Under the pieces are notes generated by a model. That model did not search any database, was not told the DNA's origin, and saw only the letters and a program-made list of their open reading frames with translations. Shown in pieces: positions 57,075-64,000 of a stretch of DNA of 64,000 nucleotides (position 1 is the first letter of the stretch; every line of letters starts with the position of its first letter). Source of the stretch: Glacieibacterium sp038210595 (GTDB lineage: Bacteria; Pseudomonadota; Alphaproteobacteria; Sphingomonadales; Sphingomonadaceae); assembly GCA_038210595.1 (NCBI GenBank), contig JBBQWN010000007.1:43621-107620 (forward strand), given 5' to 3'. A program made the translations under genes and the position numbers.

Positions 57075-59030
57075 ATGCTCGGCGTCTGCTACTACCCTGA
57101 ACACTGGCCAGAGCAATGGTGGGCAACCGATGCAGCGCGGATGCGCGGCCTTGGCCTCAGCTATGTCCGCATTGGCGAGTTCGCGTGGTCGCGATTCGAG
57201 CCGGAGCCCGGGCAATACGACTTCGCATGGTTCGACCGGGCGATCGAGACACTCGGCGCCGCCGGTCTCAAGGTGGTCATCGGCACCCCGACCGCGACCC
57301 CGCCGAAATGGCTGATAGACCGCCATCCCGACATCCTCCCTGTCGATCCCGCAACGGGACGGACGCGGGGCTTCGGCTCACGCCGCCACACTGATTTTTC
57401 GAGCGCGAACTGGCTGGAGGCGGCGCTCGCCATTACCGAAGCGCTGGCCCGCCGCTACGGCGCCAACCCGCATGTCGTCGGCTGGCAGACCGATAATGAG
57501 CTCTGCTGCCACGACACGACGCTCAGCGCCTCGCCGGCGGCGCGCGACGGTTTCCGGGTCTGGCTGCGCGACCACTACGCCAGCATCGCTGCGCTGAACA
57601 CCGCTTGGGGCAATGTCTTCTGGTCGATGGAGTATCGCAGTTTCGACGAGATCGAGCTGCCGGTTTTGGCTGTCACCGAGACCAGCCCCGCGCACCGCAT
57701 GGCTTGGCGGCGCTATGCGTCGGACATGGTCGTGCGCTTCCACGACGCGGTTGTCGCGGTGCTGCGCGCGCACGCACCGGGGCGGTTCGTCACGCACAAC
57801 TTCATCCCGATGAACGAGACCGGGGTCGACAACCACGCCCTCGCCGCGCCGCTCGATTTCGCGAGCTATGACAATTACCCGCTGGGCCGCGCCGACCTGG
57901 CGCTGGCGCACCTGTCCGCCGACGACTTCCGGCCGTGGATGCGGACCGGTCACCCGGAACTCAGCGCGGTGCTGTTCGACCAGACCCGCGGCCTGACCGG
58001 CAAGCCGTTCTGGGTAATGGAGCAGCAGCCGGGGCCGGTGAACTGGGCGCACCACAACCCGTGGCCCGCGTCCGGCATGGTGCGGTTGTGGACCTGGGAA
58101 GCCTTCGCGCACGGGGCGGCGGTGGTCAGCTATTTCCGATGGCGGCAGGCCCCGTTCGCGCAGGAGCAGATGCACGCCGGGCTGCTCCGCCCGGACTCGA
58201 CCGAGGCAGAAGCCTGGCCGGAAATCGCACAGGTCGCCGCCGAACTCGCGATCATCGACCTGCCCGCGACGCGCCAGGCCACGGTCGCGATCATCGTCGA
58301 TACCCAGGCTCAATGGCTCAGCGAGATCGAGCGTCAGGGCGACGGCTACGACTATGTCCAGCTCCTGCACGGCTGGTACGGCGTCGTCCGGCGGCTCGGG
58401 CTGGATGTCGACTTCGTGCCGCCGGGAGCTCCACTCGACGGCTACCGCATCGTCCTCGCCCCGGCATTGGTAATGCCGGATGCGGCGGCCGTCGCGGCGC
58501 TGCGCGACTGTGCGGCGCTGATGGTGCTGGGGCCAAGGTCGGGAGCCAAGACCCGCGACGTGACCATTCCCGACGGGCTGGCACCGGGGCTGCTGCGGGA
58601 ACTCGTGCCGATCCGCGTTCTGTCGGTCGAGACGCTGCGACCCGACTGCTCCGGCAGCATCACCATCGACGGCGCGAGCTTCGCGAGCGGACGCTGGCGG
58701 GAGTCGATCGATCCCGGTGATTGCGATGTGCGCGGCCGCTACGAGGATGGCAGCCCGGCGCTCGTCCGGCACGATCGCGTCCACTATCTCGCGACGCTGA
58801 CCGACGATGCCGCCCTGACCGCGTTGTTCACCGCCCTGTGTGCCGAGGCAGCGGTCACGGTGACGCCGGTTGACGGCGGCCTCCGGCTGCGGCGGCGTGG
58901 TGAATTGGTGTTCGGCATCAACTACGGGGCGGAAGCCGTCGCGGCACCCGCACCGCTCGATGCGGTCTTCGTTCTCGGCGGGCGCAGCATCGCCCCGCGC
59001 AACCTCGCGATCTGGAAGGACCCGGCATGA
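57075..59030 (+). CDS. Beta-galactosidase, GH42
   Basis: 651 residues, no signal peptide. GH42 start GVCYYPEHWPEQWW, acid/base Glu142 in WQTDNEL, nucleophile Glu316 in WVMEQQPGPVNWA, then the trimerisation and C-terminal domains. A CC pair follows the acid/base motif (NELCCHD). It hydrolyses beta-1,4/1,6-galactosides in the cytosol. First gene of a three-gene operon (4-bp overlaps at 59027 and 60322) with an exported hydrolase and a sodium symporter. Confidence 0.95.
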   Translation: MLGVCYYPEHWPEQWWATDAARMRGLGLSYVRIGEFAWSRFEPEPGQYDFAWFDRAIETLGAAGLKVVIGTPTATPPKWLIDRHPDILPVDPATGRTRGFGSRRHTDFSSANWLEAALAITEALARRYGANPHVVGWQTDNELCCHDTTLSASPAARDGFRVWLRDHYASIAALNTAWGNVFWSMEYRSFDEIELPVLAVTETSPAHRMAWRRYASDMVVRFHDAVVAVLRAHAPGRFVTHNFIPMNETGVDNHALAAPLDFASYDNYPLGRADLALAHLSADDFRPWMRTGHPELSAVLFDQTRGLTGKPFWVMEQQPGPVNWAHHNPWPASGMVRLWTWEAFAHGAAVVSYFRWRQAPFAQEQMHAGLLRPDSTEAEAWPEIAQVAAELAIIDLPATRQATVAIIVDTQAQWLSEIERQGDGYDYVQLLHGWYGVVRRLGLDVDFVPPGAPLDGYRIVLAPALVMPDAAAVAALRDCAALMVLGPRSGAKTRDVTIPDGLAPGLLRELVPIRVLSVETLRPDCSGSITIDGASFASGRWRESIDPGDCDVRGRYEDGSPALVRHDRVHYLATLTDDAALTALFTALCAEAAVTVTPVDGGLRLRRRGELVFGINYGAEAVAAPAPLDAVFVLGGRSIAPRNLAIWKDPA

Positions 59031-60325
59031 TCCGTGCTCTCGGCCTCGCGCTGCTGCTGCTCGCTGCCCCGGTCGCGGCGCAGGCGCCCGTCGGCGATGC
59101 GCCCGAGCTCGGCAGCCGGACGCCCACGACGATCGGCGTGCGGACGTTGACACTACGCTTTCCGGGCCGCCCCGACGTCACCAAGCCCGACGGCAAGGGC
59201 GGCTTCGCCACTGCCGAGCGCGTGCTGCCGGTGACCATCTGGTACCCGTCCGCAGGCGGCGACCAGCACACCCGCTACACCTACTCGACCACGCCAGTGC
59301 CGACCGTGCCGGCGGGCCGGGTTCCCGCCAGCGTCTCGGTTGCCGGTGCCGCCGCCGCCGACGCAGCCCCCGCCGCGGGGCGCTTCCCGCTGGTCGTCAT
59401 CTCGCACGGCTTCCTCAACCGCGCGGTGATGTTCAGCGATCTCGCCGAGATCATCGCGTCGAAGGGCTATGTCGTCGCCTCGATCGACCATGGCGACCTC
59501 GATGACTATGCCGTTTCGCGCGACCTTGCCTTCATTAAGGTCGTCGCCAACCGCGCCGCCGACCAGCGGCTGGTGATCGCCGAATTGACCCGCCGCGCTG
59601 CCATCCCCGACACGTTCTGGTCGCACGTCGACGCGCACCGGATCGCACTCGCCGGCTATTCGATGGGCGGCTTCGGCGCGCTCGCGGCAGCGGGGGCGGA
59701 CTACGACCCCGCCAGCCCCTTGTTCCGGCTCGCGCCGCCCGGCAGCGCCGCGCTGCTCGCCAGCGCGCCGCCGCCGCCGAACCTGAAGGCACTGATCGCG
59801 TTCGCGCCCTGGGGCGGGGGCCAGCCGCTGCGGGTGTTCGCGCCTGCCGGTCTGGCCAAGGTGACGGTGCCCAGCCTGTTCATCGACGGCGACCAAGACG
59901 ATGTCGCGGATTTCGCGGGCGGCGTCCGCTACCTGTTCGACGGCGTCGCCGGAGACCGCTACCTGCTCGTCTATCAGAACGCCCGCCACAACATCGCCAC
60001 CAACGCGAGCCCGCCCGAGCTGCAGAACCAGTTCGAATATCGCGAGCGGCAGGACGAGCCGGTCTGGCGCAAGGACCGCATCCTGGCGATCAACGCGCAT
60101 ATGCTGACCGCTTTCCTCGACTGGCAGCTGAAGGGTCTGGCCGACCGCAAGGCCTATCTCCACGTGCCGGTGCCGCGCTCCAACGACGGCGTCTGGCCGG
60201 TCCGGCAGGGCGAGGATGTCGGTGCCGCGACGGCCGCGCCGGGCGCCGAGCCGCGCGGTTACTGGCCCGGTTTCCAGCGCCGCTGGGCGCTCGGCCTCGA
60301 ACTGATCCACGCGGCCGCCCGATGA
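59027..60325 (+). CDS. Exported alpha/beta hydrolase (PAF-acetylhydrolase / dienelactone hydrolase-like)
   Basis: 432 residues. Signal peptide (IRALGLALLLLAAPVAAQA) and nucleophile Ser212 in AGYSMGGFG; the HG oxyanion region is VISHGFLN, the Asp candidate is in FIDGDQDD and the His in NARHNIATN. The wording fits esterases of the PAF-acetylhydrolase-like group. Its place inside a galactosidase operon suggests removal of acyl groups from imported galactosides in the periplasm, but no substrate is known. The start overlaps the GH42 stop (ATGA). Confidence 0.86.
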   Translation: MIRALGLALLLLAAPVAAQAPVGDAPELGSRTPTTIGVRTLTLRFPGRPDVTKPDGKGGFATAERVLPVTIWYPSAGGDQHTRYTYSTTPVPTVPAGRVPASVSVAGAAAADAAPAAGRFPLVVISHGFLNRAVMFSDLAEIIASKGYVVASIDHGDLDDYAVSRDLAFIKVVANRAADQRLVIAELTRRAAIPDTFWSHVDAHRIALAGYSMGGFGALAAAGADYDPASPLFRLAPPGSAALLASAPPPPNLKALIAFAPWGGGQPLRVFAPAGLAKVTVPSLFIDGDQDDVADFAGGVRYLFDGVAGDRYLLVYQNARHNIATNASPPELQNQFEYRERQDEPVWRKDRILAINAHMLTAFLDWQLKGLADRKAYLHVPVPRSNDGVWPVRQGEDVGAATAAPGAEPRGYWPGFQRRWALGLELIHAAAR

Positions 60326-61785
60326 GCCAGGGGGTCGCACTCGGCAACGATCAGATCTGGGTCTGCATCGTCCTGACACTGCTGGTCGGCATCGCGACGT
60401 GGTGGAAGGTGCACCGCGCCGGCGGCCGCCGCGCCAACAGCAACAAGGAATTCTTCCTCGCCGGCAAGGGGCTCAGCTGGATCTTCGTGGCGGGTGCCAT
60501 CACCGTCACCAACCTGTCGACCGAGCAGCTGGTCGGCATGAACGGCAACCAGCTCGCGGTGGTGGCCTGGTGGGAGCTTTCGGCAGTGGTCGGGCTGACC
60601 ATCCTGGCGACGGTGTTCCTGCCGATCTACTACCGCAACAACTGCACGACGGTGACCGAGCTGCTCGAGAAGCGCTACGGCAACGTCCATGTCCGGGCGG
60701 TGATCGGGACGATCTTCCTGGTCGGCAACATCGTCATCTACCAGCCGATCATGCTCTACACCGGGGCGCTGTTCATGAAGTCGATGTTTGGCCTCGACAC
60801 GCCGATCATCGTGCTGGCGGCGATCTTCGCGGTGGCGGGCGGTGCCTATGCCATCCTCGGCGGGCTGCGTGCCGTCGCGGTGTCGGACACGTACAGCGGC
60901 GTGCTGCTGCTCGGCATGTGCACATTGGTCGTCTATCTGTCTCTGGCGGCCGTGAATTTCGACCTCAGCGGCATCCCGCCGGAGCGGCTGACCATGATCG
61001 GCGGGCCCGACAGCCCGATCCCGTGGCCGACACTGCTGACCGGCATGATCTTCATCCAGATGTTCTATTGGTCGACCAACCAGAACATCACCCAGAAGGC
61101 GATGGCCGCACCGACGCTGCGCGAGGCACAGAAGGGCATCTTTGCCGCCGGCGTCGTCCGCGTGCTGATCGTGCCGCCTATGGTCGTGCTGCCGGGCATC
61201 GTCAGCTACAAATTGTTCGGCCACATCGGCGATGCGGCCTATGGCCGGATCGTCGCGGCGGTGCTGCCGCACTGGCTGTACGGGCTGTTCGCCGCCGCCA
61301 TCGCCAGCGCGGTGCTGGCGCATTTCGCCAGCGCGGTGAACTCGTCGGCGTCGCTGTACGTCTGCGACCTGCACGAGACCTATCTCAACCCGAAGCCCGA
61401 CGTCGCCCGACTCAGCCGCTGGATCAGCCTGGGCTTCTGCGTCGTCGCCGTCCTGCTGGTGCCGGTCTATGACGGGGCCGACAGCATCATCAACCTGGTC
61501 CAAGAGCTGAACGGCCTCAGCTCGATGCCGATCCTGTCAGTGTTCATTGTCGGGCTGTTGTTCACCAATGTCGATGCGCGCGCCGCCATCACCGGGCTGG
61601 TCGTGGGCGTCGGCATCTATGCGATGTTCACCTTCGTGTGGACGCCGGTCCATTACATCCATCTGATGGCGGTGACCTTGTTCCTGTCGGTCGGCGTGTC
61701 GCTGGCGGTCAACCGCTGGGTCTTCGGTCGCCATGCGGAGCCGGTGTTCGGCCGCGCCGCCCGGCTGCGGCGGGCGGCAGGCTAG
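60322..61785 (+). CDS. Sodium:solute symporter (SSS/SLC5), presumed galactose or galactoside transporter
   Basis: 487 residues with about 13-14 membrane helices. SSS signatures include GAITVTNLSTEQLVGMNGNQ, GGAYAILGGLRAVAVSDTYSG and AHFASAVNSSASLYVCDLHETY. It matches the sugar-transporting branch (SGLT-like). It completes the operon and would carry the sugar across the inner membrane using the sodium gradient. The stop overlaps that of the GntR gene (CTAG 61782-61785). Confidence 0.94.
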   Translation: MSQGVALGNDQIWVCIVLTLLVGIATWWKVHRAGGRRANSNKEFFLAGKGLSWIFVAGAITVTNLSTEQLVGMNGNQLAVVAWWELSAVVGLTILATVFLPIYYRNNCTTVTELLEKRYGNVHVRAVIGTIFLVGNIVIYQPIMLYTGALFMKSMFGLDTPIIVLAAIFAVAGGAYAILGGLRAVAVSDTYSGVLLLGMCTLVVYLSLAAVNFDLSGIPPERLTMIGGPDSPIPWPTLLTGMIFIQMFYWSTNQNITQKAMAAPTLREAQKGIFAAGVVRVLIVPPMVVLPGIVSYKLFGHIGDAAYGRIVAAVLPHWLYGLFAAAIASAVLAHFASAVNSSASLYVCDLHETYLNPKPDVARLSRWISLGFCVVAVLLVPVYDGADSIINLVQELNGLSSMPILSVFIVGLLFTNVDARAAITGLVVGVGIYAMFTFVWTPVHYIHLMAVTLFLSVGVSLAVNRWVFGRHAEPVFGRAARLRRAAG

Positions 61786-62528
61786 AGCACCGCGTCGGGC
61801 GCGTTGTCGATCAGCGTCAGCACGTCGCCGATGATCCGCCGCATCGCGCACCGGGCCCCGTCGACGTCATGCGCCGCGATGGCGTCGCGCACCGCCGCAT
61901 GGTCGGCAACGCTCGCCGAGCGGCCCTTGATGCGGTTGGTGAAGCGGATCGAGGTCCGCAGCGCGCTGCCGACGGCATCACGGAACTGCCGGTAGAACGG
62001 ATTGCGCGAACCCTCGAGCACCGCGACGTGGAAGGCGATATCGGCGTCGAGCGGATCGTCGTTGCCGGCCTCGGCGGCCCGCATCCGGTCCAGCCCGGCA
62101 CTGATCGCGGCAAGATCGGCAGGTGTCGCCTTGGCCGCCGCCAGCGCCGCCGCCTCCGGCTCGATGGCGACGCGCAGCTCGTTGAAGTGGCGCAGCAGCT
62201 CGACCGAGAATTTGCGCTCGAGCAGCCAGCCGAGCACGTCGGAATCGAACAGGTTCCACGCTGCCGCCGGCTGCACGATCGTGCCCTGCCGCGGCCGCGC
62301 GCTCAGCAGGCCCTTGGCGGTCAGCATCTTGACCGCCTCACGGGTCACCGAGCGGCTGACCCCGTGCAGCCGCGCCAGCTCCGCCTCCGTTGGAAACGCC
62401 TTGTCGTCATAGTCGCCGATCACGATCGACCGCCCGACCGTATCGAGCAGCCCATAGGTCAGGTTGCGCCCCAGGCTGATCCGCATCCGGCCAGGGTCAT
62501 CGCACGCTATGACATCGCCCTCACGCAT
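61782..62528 (-). CDS. GntR/FadR-family (FCD domain) transcriptional regulator
   Basis: 248 residues. N-terminal winged helix (about 20-88: FPTEAELARLHGVSRSVTRE, AVKMLTAKGLLSARPRQGTIV) and a C-terminal FCD ligand domain (LRVAIEPEAAALAAAKA, DIAFHVAVLEGSRNPFYRQF). Regulators of this group commonly respond to sugar acids or hexuronates, including galactonate. Its position at the end of the galactoside locus makes it the likely regulator. ATG 62486 is an alternative start. A palindrome lies 17 bp upstream of the ATG. Confidence 0.92.
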   Translation of the reverse strand: MREGDVIACDDPGRMRISLGRNLTYGLLDTVGRSIVIGDYDDKAFPTEAELARLHGVSRSVTREAVKMLTAKGLLSARPRQGTIVQPAAAWNLFDSDVLGWLLERKFSVELLRHFNELRVAIEPEAAALAAAKATPADLAAISAGLDRMRAAEAGNDDPLDADIAFHVAVLEGSRNPFYRQFRDAVGSALRTSIRFTNRIKGRSASVADHAAVRDAIAAHDVDGARCAMRRIIGDVLTLIDNAPDAVL

Positions 62529-62544
62529 CGGATTTCCGAAATAT

Positions 62545-62561
62545 CCCTGTTGTTAGCAGGG
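62545..62561. promoter_or_regulatory. Inverted repeat upstream of the GntR gene, candidate autoregulatory operator
   Basis: CCCTG-N7-CAGGG, with partly matching TAT/ATA flanks (62541-62564), lies 17 bp from the start codon. FadR/GntR proteins bind short dyads like this. Neither galactoside promoter has an obvious copy, so if this is the binding site the regulator may control only itself. Confidence 0.35.
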
Positions 62562-62652
62562 TATAGCACGATCGAACCGGGCTAGAAGGCGGAAGATTCA
62601 TCCGCGCCGGGCGATCCGTCCGGCCCCGCTCGCCGCCTCATCCGGAAACCGC

Positions 62653-62697
62653 TGGGGCGATCGACGGGGATTGAACCCGCAACCTCCGGTACCACAA
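62653..62697 (-). other. 3' fragment of a tRNA-His gene, attachment-site remnant at the element junction
   Basis: Read on the minus strand this gives an anticodon loop TTGTGGT (GTG), ACCGG, AGGTT, a T-arm GCGGG-TTCAATC-CCCGT, then CGATCGC, C and CCA. It is a perfect 3' half of a tRNA-His, including C73. Sequence that should form the 5' half (D-arm and first acceptor strand) is absent beyond 62697. Homology stops inside the anticodon loop, a usual crossover point for tyrosine integrases. Host genes lie to the left and integrase genes to the right, so this is read as the left junction. Confidence 0.75.
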
Positions 62698-62987
62698 ATC
62701 ACCGCTTTCGGGCCGATTTAGCCGGAACTGCACGGTTTTGTCAGAGCTCCGCCCTTTTCTAAACCGGTTTGGTGGGTTTTATCGGTTTTTGCTGGCGTTC
62801 AAGTGAACTGCAAGCGCCGGTATACGCGCTATATGCTCATACAATTCGCGTGAACAGCAAGCGCCGGTATGTGGGGCGCTTATATCTTAGCGGCGTGTGG
62901 AATATGTCGGCACTGCGACGATGCCAGACATTCCAGGCGGACTGAGCACCCCGAACACCCGTATCCAAATAGCCGATCAGTGTTCTC
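62698..62987. other. Non-coding left end of the integrative element
   Basis: About 290 bp with no convincing gene. It holds AACCGGTT (62761-62768), the direct repeats listed separately, and A+T-richer sequence than the flanking chromosome. This is the place for integrase and excisionase binding sites and for the element's leftmost promoter. Confidence 0.5.
62802..62869 (+). repeat. Two near-identical 21-bp direct repeats near the attachment site
   Basis: GTGAACTGCAAGCGCCGGTAT at 62802-62822 and the same with one base changed (T to A) at 62849-62869, 47 bp apart from start to start. They are 105-172 bp from the tRNA fragment. This suits arm-type sites of an integrase or Xis-binding repeats. 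Confidence 0.55.
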
Positions 62988-63422
62988 ATGAAGACTGATC
63001 ATCACGTCGCCGGACGCTCCCAAAGCGAAGCTGGCCAGCCGCCGGCCGACGATAAAGTCGCGCCTAACCAGAAGCCATTTAGCGTTGCCACCTTGGCGCG
63101 GCACTGGGGTGTCAGCGAAGATACAATCTACAGCCTTGTGAAATCGAAGGCTCTTGGTTCCTTCAAGGTGGGAGGAAAACTTTTCAGAATTAATCCAGAA
63201 AGCGTGAGGGCTTACGAATGTCGGATGTCTACAGAATCGGAAGTCTCCGACGTCGCCGCAGCGACGGCACCTCGTACCACAGCTACACCATGTCGTGGAT
63301 TGACGAGTGTGGACCGCGCCGAATTTCGCTTGGCACGAGTGATAGGGTCGCTGCAGAAGACACGGCTCGCCAACTCTGGTCGCAGCAAGGCGCCACCCTC
63401 GCCAACAACGTCGCGGAACTAG
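62988..63422 (+). CDS. Excisionase-like helix-turn-helix protein
   Basis: 144 residues. A MerR-like HTH_17/excisionase domain spans about 30-80: FSVATLARHWGVSEDTIYSL, KALGSFKVGGKLFRINPESV. The tail after about residue 82 (CRMSTESEVSD onwards) overlaps the integrase frame by 205 bp and is Ala/Thr/Pro-rich without known domains, so the functional part may be the first ~80 residues. Base composition is lower in GC than the core genome. It is expected to guide excision of the element. Confidence 0.76.
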   Translation: MKTDHHVAGRSQSEAGQPPADDKVAPNQKPFSVATLARHWGVSEDTIYSLVKSKALGSFKVGGKLFRINPESVRAYECRMSTESEVSDVAAATAPRTTATPCRGLTSVDRAEFRLARVIGSLQKTRLANSGRSKAPPSPTTSRN

Positions 63423-64000
63423 CGGCCAGTTGGTTGGAGGCAACGGCCAGCACTCGGGGCAATAAGCGTAGCCGAGAGGCGTGGAAGGCGGCAGCGCCAT
63501 TCTGGCACGACATCCAGCCGAGCCAAATCGATGAGGAGTTGTGCAAGTTATATCTGTCAGTCCGAGACCGGGCGGTTAATACGATGCGGAACGAATTGGC
63601 TGTCATCCAATCAGCGTTGAAGTGGGCTTATCACGAGAAATTGATCGATATTCAGCCAAAGCTATGGATGCCGCCTGCCCCAGAAAGCGCGGTCGAACAC
63701 CTCACCAAAGCACAATTCAGACGTTTCCTAACGGGTTTAATTGCGCCTCACGCCTTGCTTTTCGCGCAGATCGCCGTAATGACTGCAGGACGGTGCTCCG
63801 CCGTGCTCCAACTCTTGTGGACTCAGGTCGACTTTGATCGGCGCTTGCTTTATCTAAACCCAATCGGTCGACAGCAGACCCCTAACAAGCGTCGTGCAAC
63901 GGTTCCGATAACCAATCGGCTATTTGAACTGCTCGTCGATGCGCGCGACGGCGCACTGACGGACTATGTGATCGAATACAAAAGCGGGCCGATAGCATGC
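63218..64000 (+). CDS. Tyrosine recombinase/integrase (N-terminal part, continues off the window)
   Basis: 261 codons are visible. The start at ATG 63218 gives a typical N-terminal arm-binding region (SDVYRIGSLRRRRSDGTSY, ISLGTSDRVAAEDTARQLW), then a SAM-like core-binding domain (DEELCKLYLSVRDRAVNTM, SALKWAYHEKLID). The catalytic domain begins (LTKAQFRRFLTGLIAPHAL) with the first active-site Arg192 in MTAGRCSAVLQLLW. The later HxxR and Tyr lie beyond the window. The gene begins inside the excisionase frame. It should catalyse integration at the tRNA-His site. Confidence 0.87.
   Translation, partial: MSDVYRIGSLRRRRSDGTSYHSYTMSWIDECGPRRISLGTSDRVAAEDTARQLWSQQGATLANNVAELAASWLEATASTRGNKRSREAWKAAAPFWHDIQPSQIDEELCKLYLSVRDRAVNTMRNELAVIQSALKWAYHEKLIDIQPKLWMPPAPESAVEHLTKAQFRRFLTGLIAPHALLFAQIAVMTAGRCSAVLQLLWTQVDFDRRLLYLNPIGRQQTPNKRRATVPITNRLFELLVDARDGALTDYVIEYKSGPIAC

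Noticed and set aside
57378..59153. 591-codon open frame on the minus strand
   Set aside because: It is the reverse of the GH42 gene, whose two catalytic Glu motifs prove the sense strand.
62653..62740. A complete tRNA-His gene
   Set aside because: The sequence 5' of the anticodon loop has no D-arm and cannot pair with the acceptor or anticodon 3' strands, so only the 3' half is present.
63218..63422. Programmed frameshift joining excisionase and integrase
   Set aside because: The integrase has its own ATG at 63218, and no slippery sequence was seen; simple overlap is enough.
62880..63500. 206-codon open frame on the minus strand of the element
   Set aside because: It covers the excisionase and the integrase start, which both have recognisable domains on the plus strand; the minus frame has none.
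63622..63837. Short plus-strand frame inside the integrase
   Set aside because: The integrase frame is continuous here and carries the catalytic-domain start and Arg192.

Overview
The window is high-GC, tightly packed chromosomal DNA. It most likely comes from an alphaproteobacterium of the order Sphingomonadales. Supporting signs are the hopanoid-modification operon (hpnI-J-K-L), the pcm-like/tolC/popZ/valS neighbourhood, TonB-dependent carbohydrate uptake, tamA-tamB, and several small proteins that resemble sphingomonad families. Most of it is core genome. Genes are closely spaced and many neighbours overlap by 4 bp (ATGA, GTGA or TTGA). Only the last ~1.3 kb looks acquired.

Layout. 1-6.35 kb: hopanoid lipid genes. 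hpnB (partial) and hpnA run leftward. A DUF155/RMND1-like gene plus hpnI, hpnJ, hpnK and hpnL run rightward in one overlapping operon that would decorate bacteriohopanetetrol with an amino-sugar/cyclitol head group. 6.3-15 kb: tRNA-Thr, glutathione peroxidase, two peptidases, an exported methyltransferase and a PHA/acetoacetyl-CoA group (phaR, a PhaC-like hydrolase, phaA). 15-26 kb: peroxiredoxin, metX-metW facing away from hisC-tyrA, a MaoC/CMD/thiolase operon, a secreted low-complexity protein, wrbA with a divergent LysR regulator, a dipeptide epimerase, YkvA and tRNA-Cys. 26.6-31.7 kb: degenerate PIMT-like gene, tolC, short popZ, valS. 31.7-34.3 kb: topoisomerase IB and an S24 (LexA/CI-like) repressor with an operator-like promoter, divergent from a two-gene operon of unknown function. 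34.3-43.7 kb: tamA-tamB, an excalibur-domain protein, leucine-type dehydrogenase, an MpaB-family protein and a membrane protein. 43.8-49.7 kb: DUF4129-DUF4350-MoxR-DUF58-SpoIIM-RDD operon.

49.7-62.5 kb is a galactoside-utilisation locus. It holds a Tat-exported GH36 enzyme, a TonB-dependent receptor, a cytosolic GH36 alpha-galactosidase, a GH42 beta-galactosidase, an exported alpha/beta hydrolase, a sodium:solute symporter and a GntR/FCD regulator. A closely matching ~30-bp element lies in both divergent promoter regions. The inferred flow is outer-membrane uptake, periplasmic trimming, symport, then cytosolic hydrolysis.

62.65 kb to the end is the left edge of an integrative element. A 45-bp 3' fragment of a tRNA-His gene marks the junction. 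It is followed by near-identical 21-bp direct repeats, an excisionase-like HTH gene, and a tyrosine recombinase that starts inside the excisionase frame and runs off the window.

No CRISPR array, rRNA gene or insertion sequence was seen. The points most worth following up are the DUF155-hopanoid coupling, the shared galactoside promoter element, the S24 repressor locus, the short PopZ and the tRNA-His-linked element.
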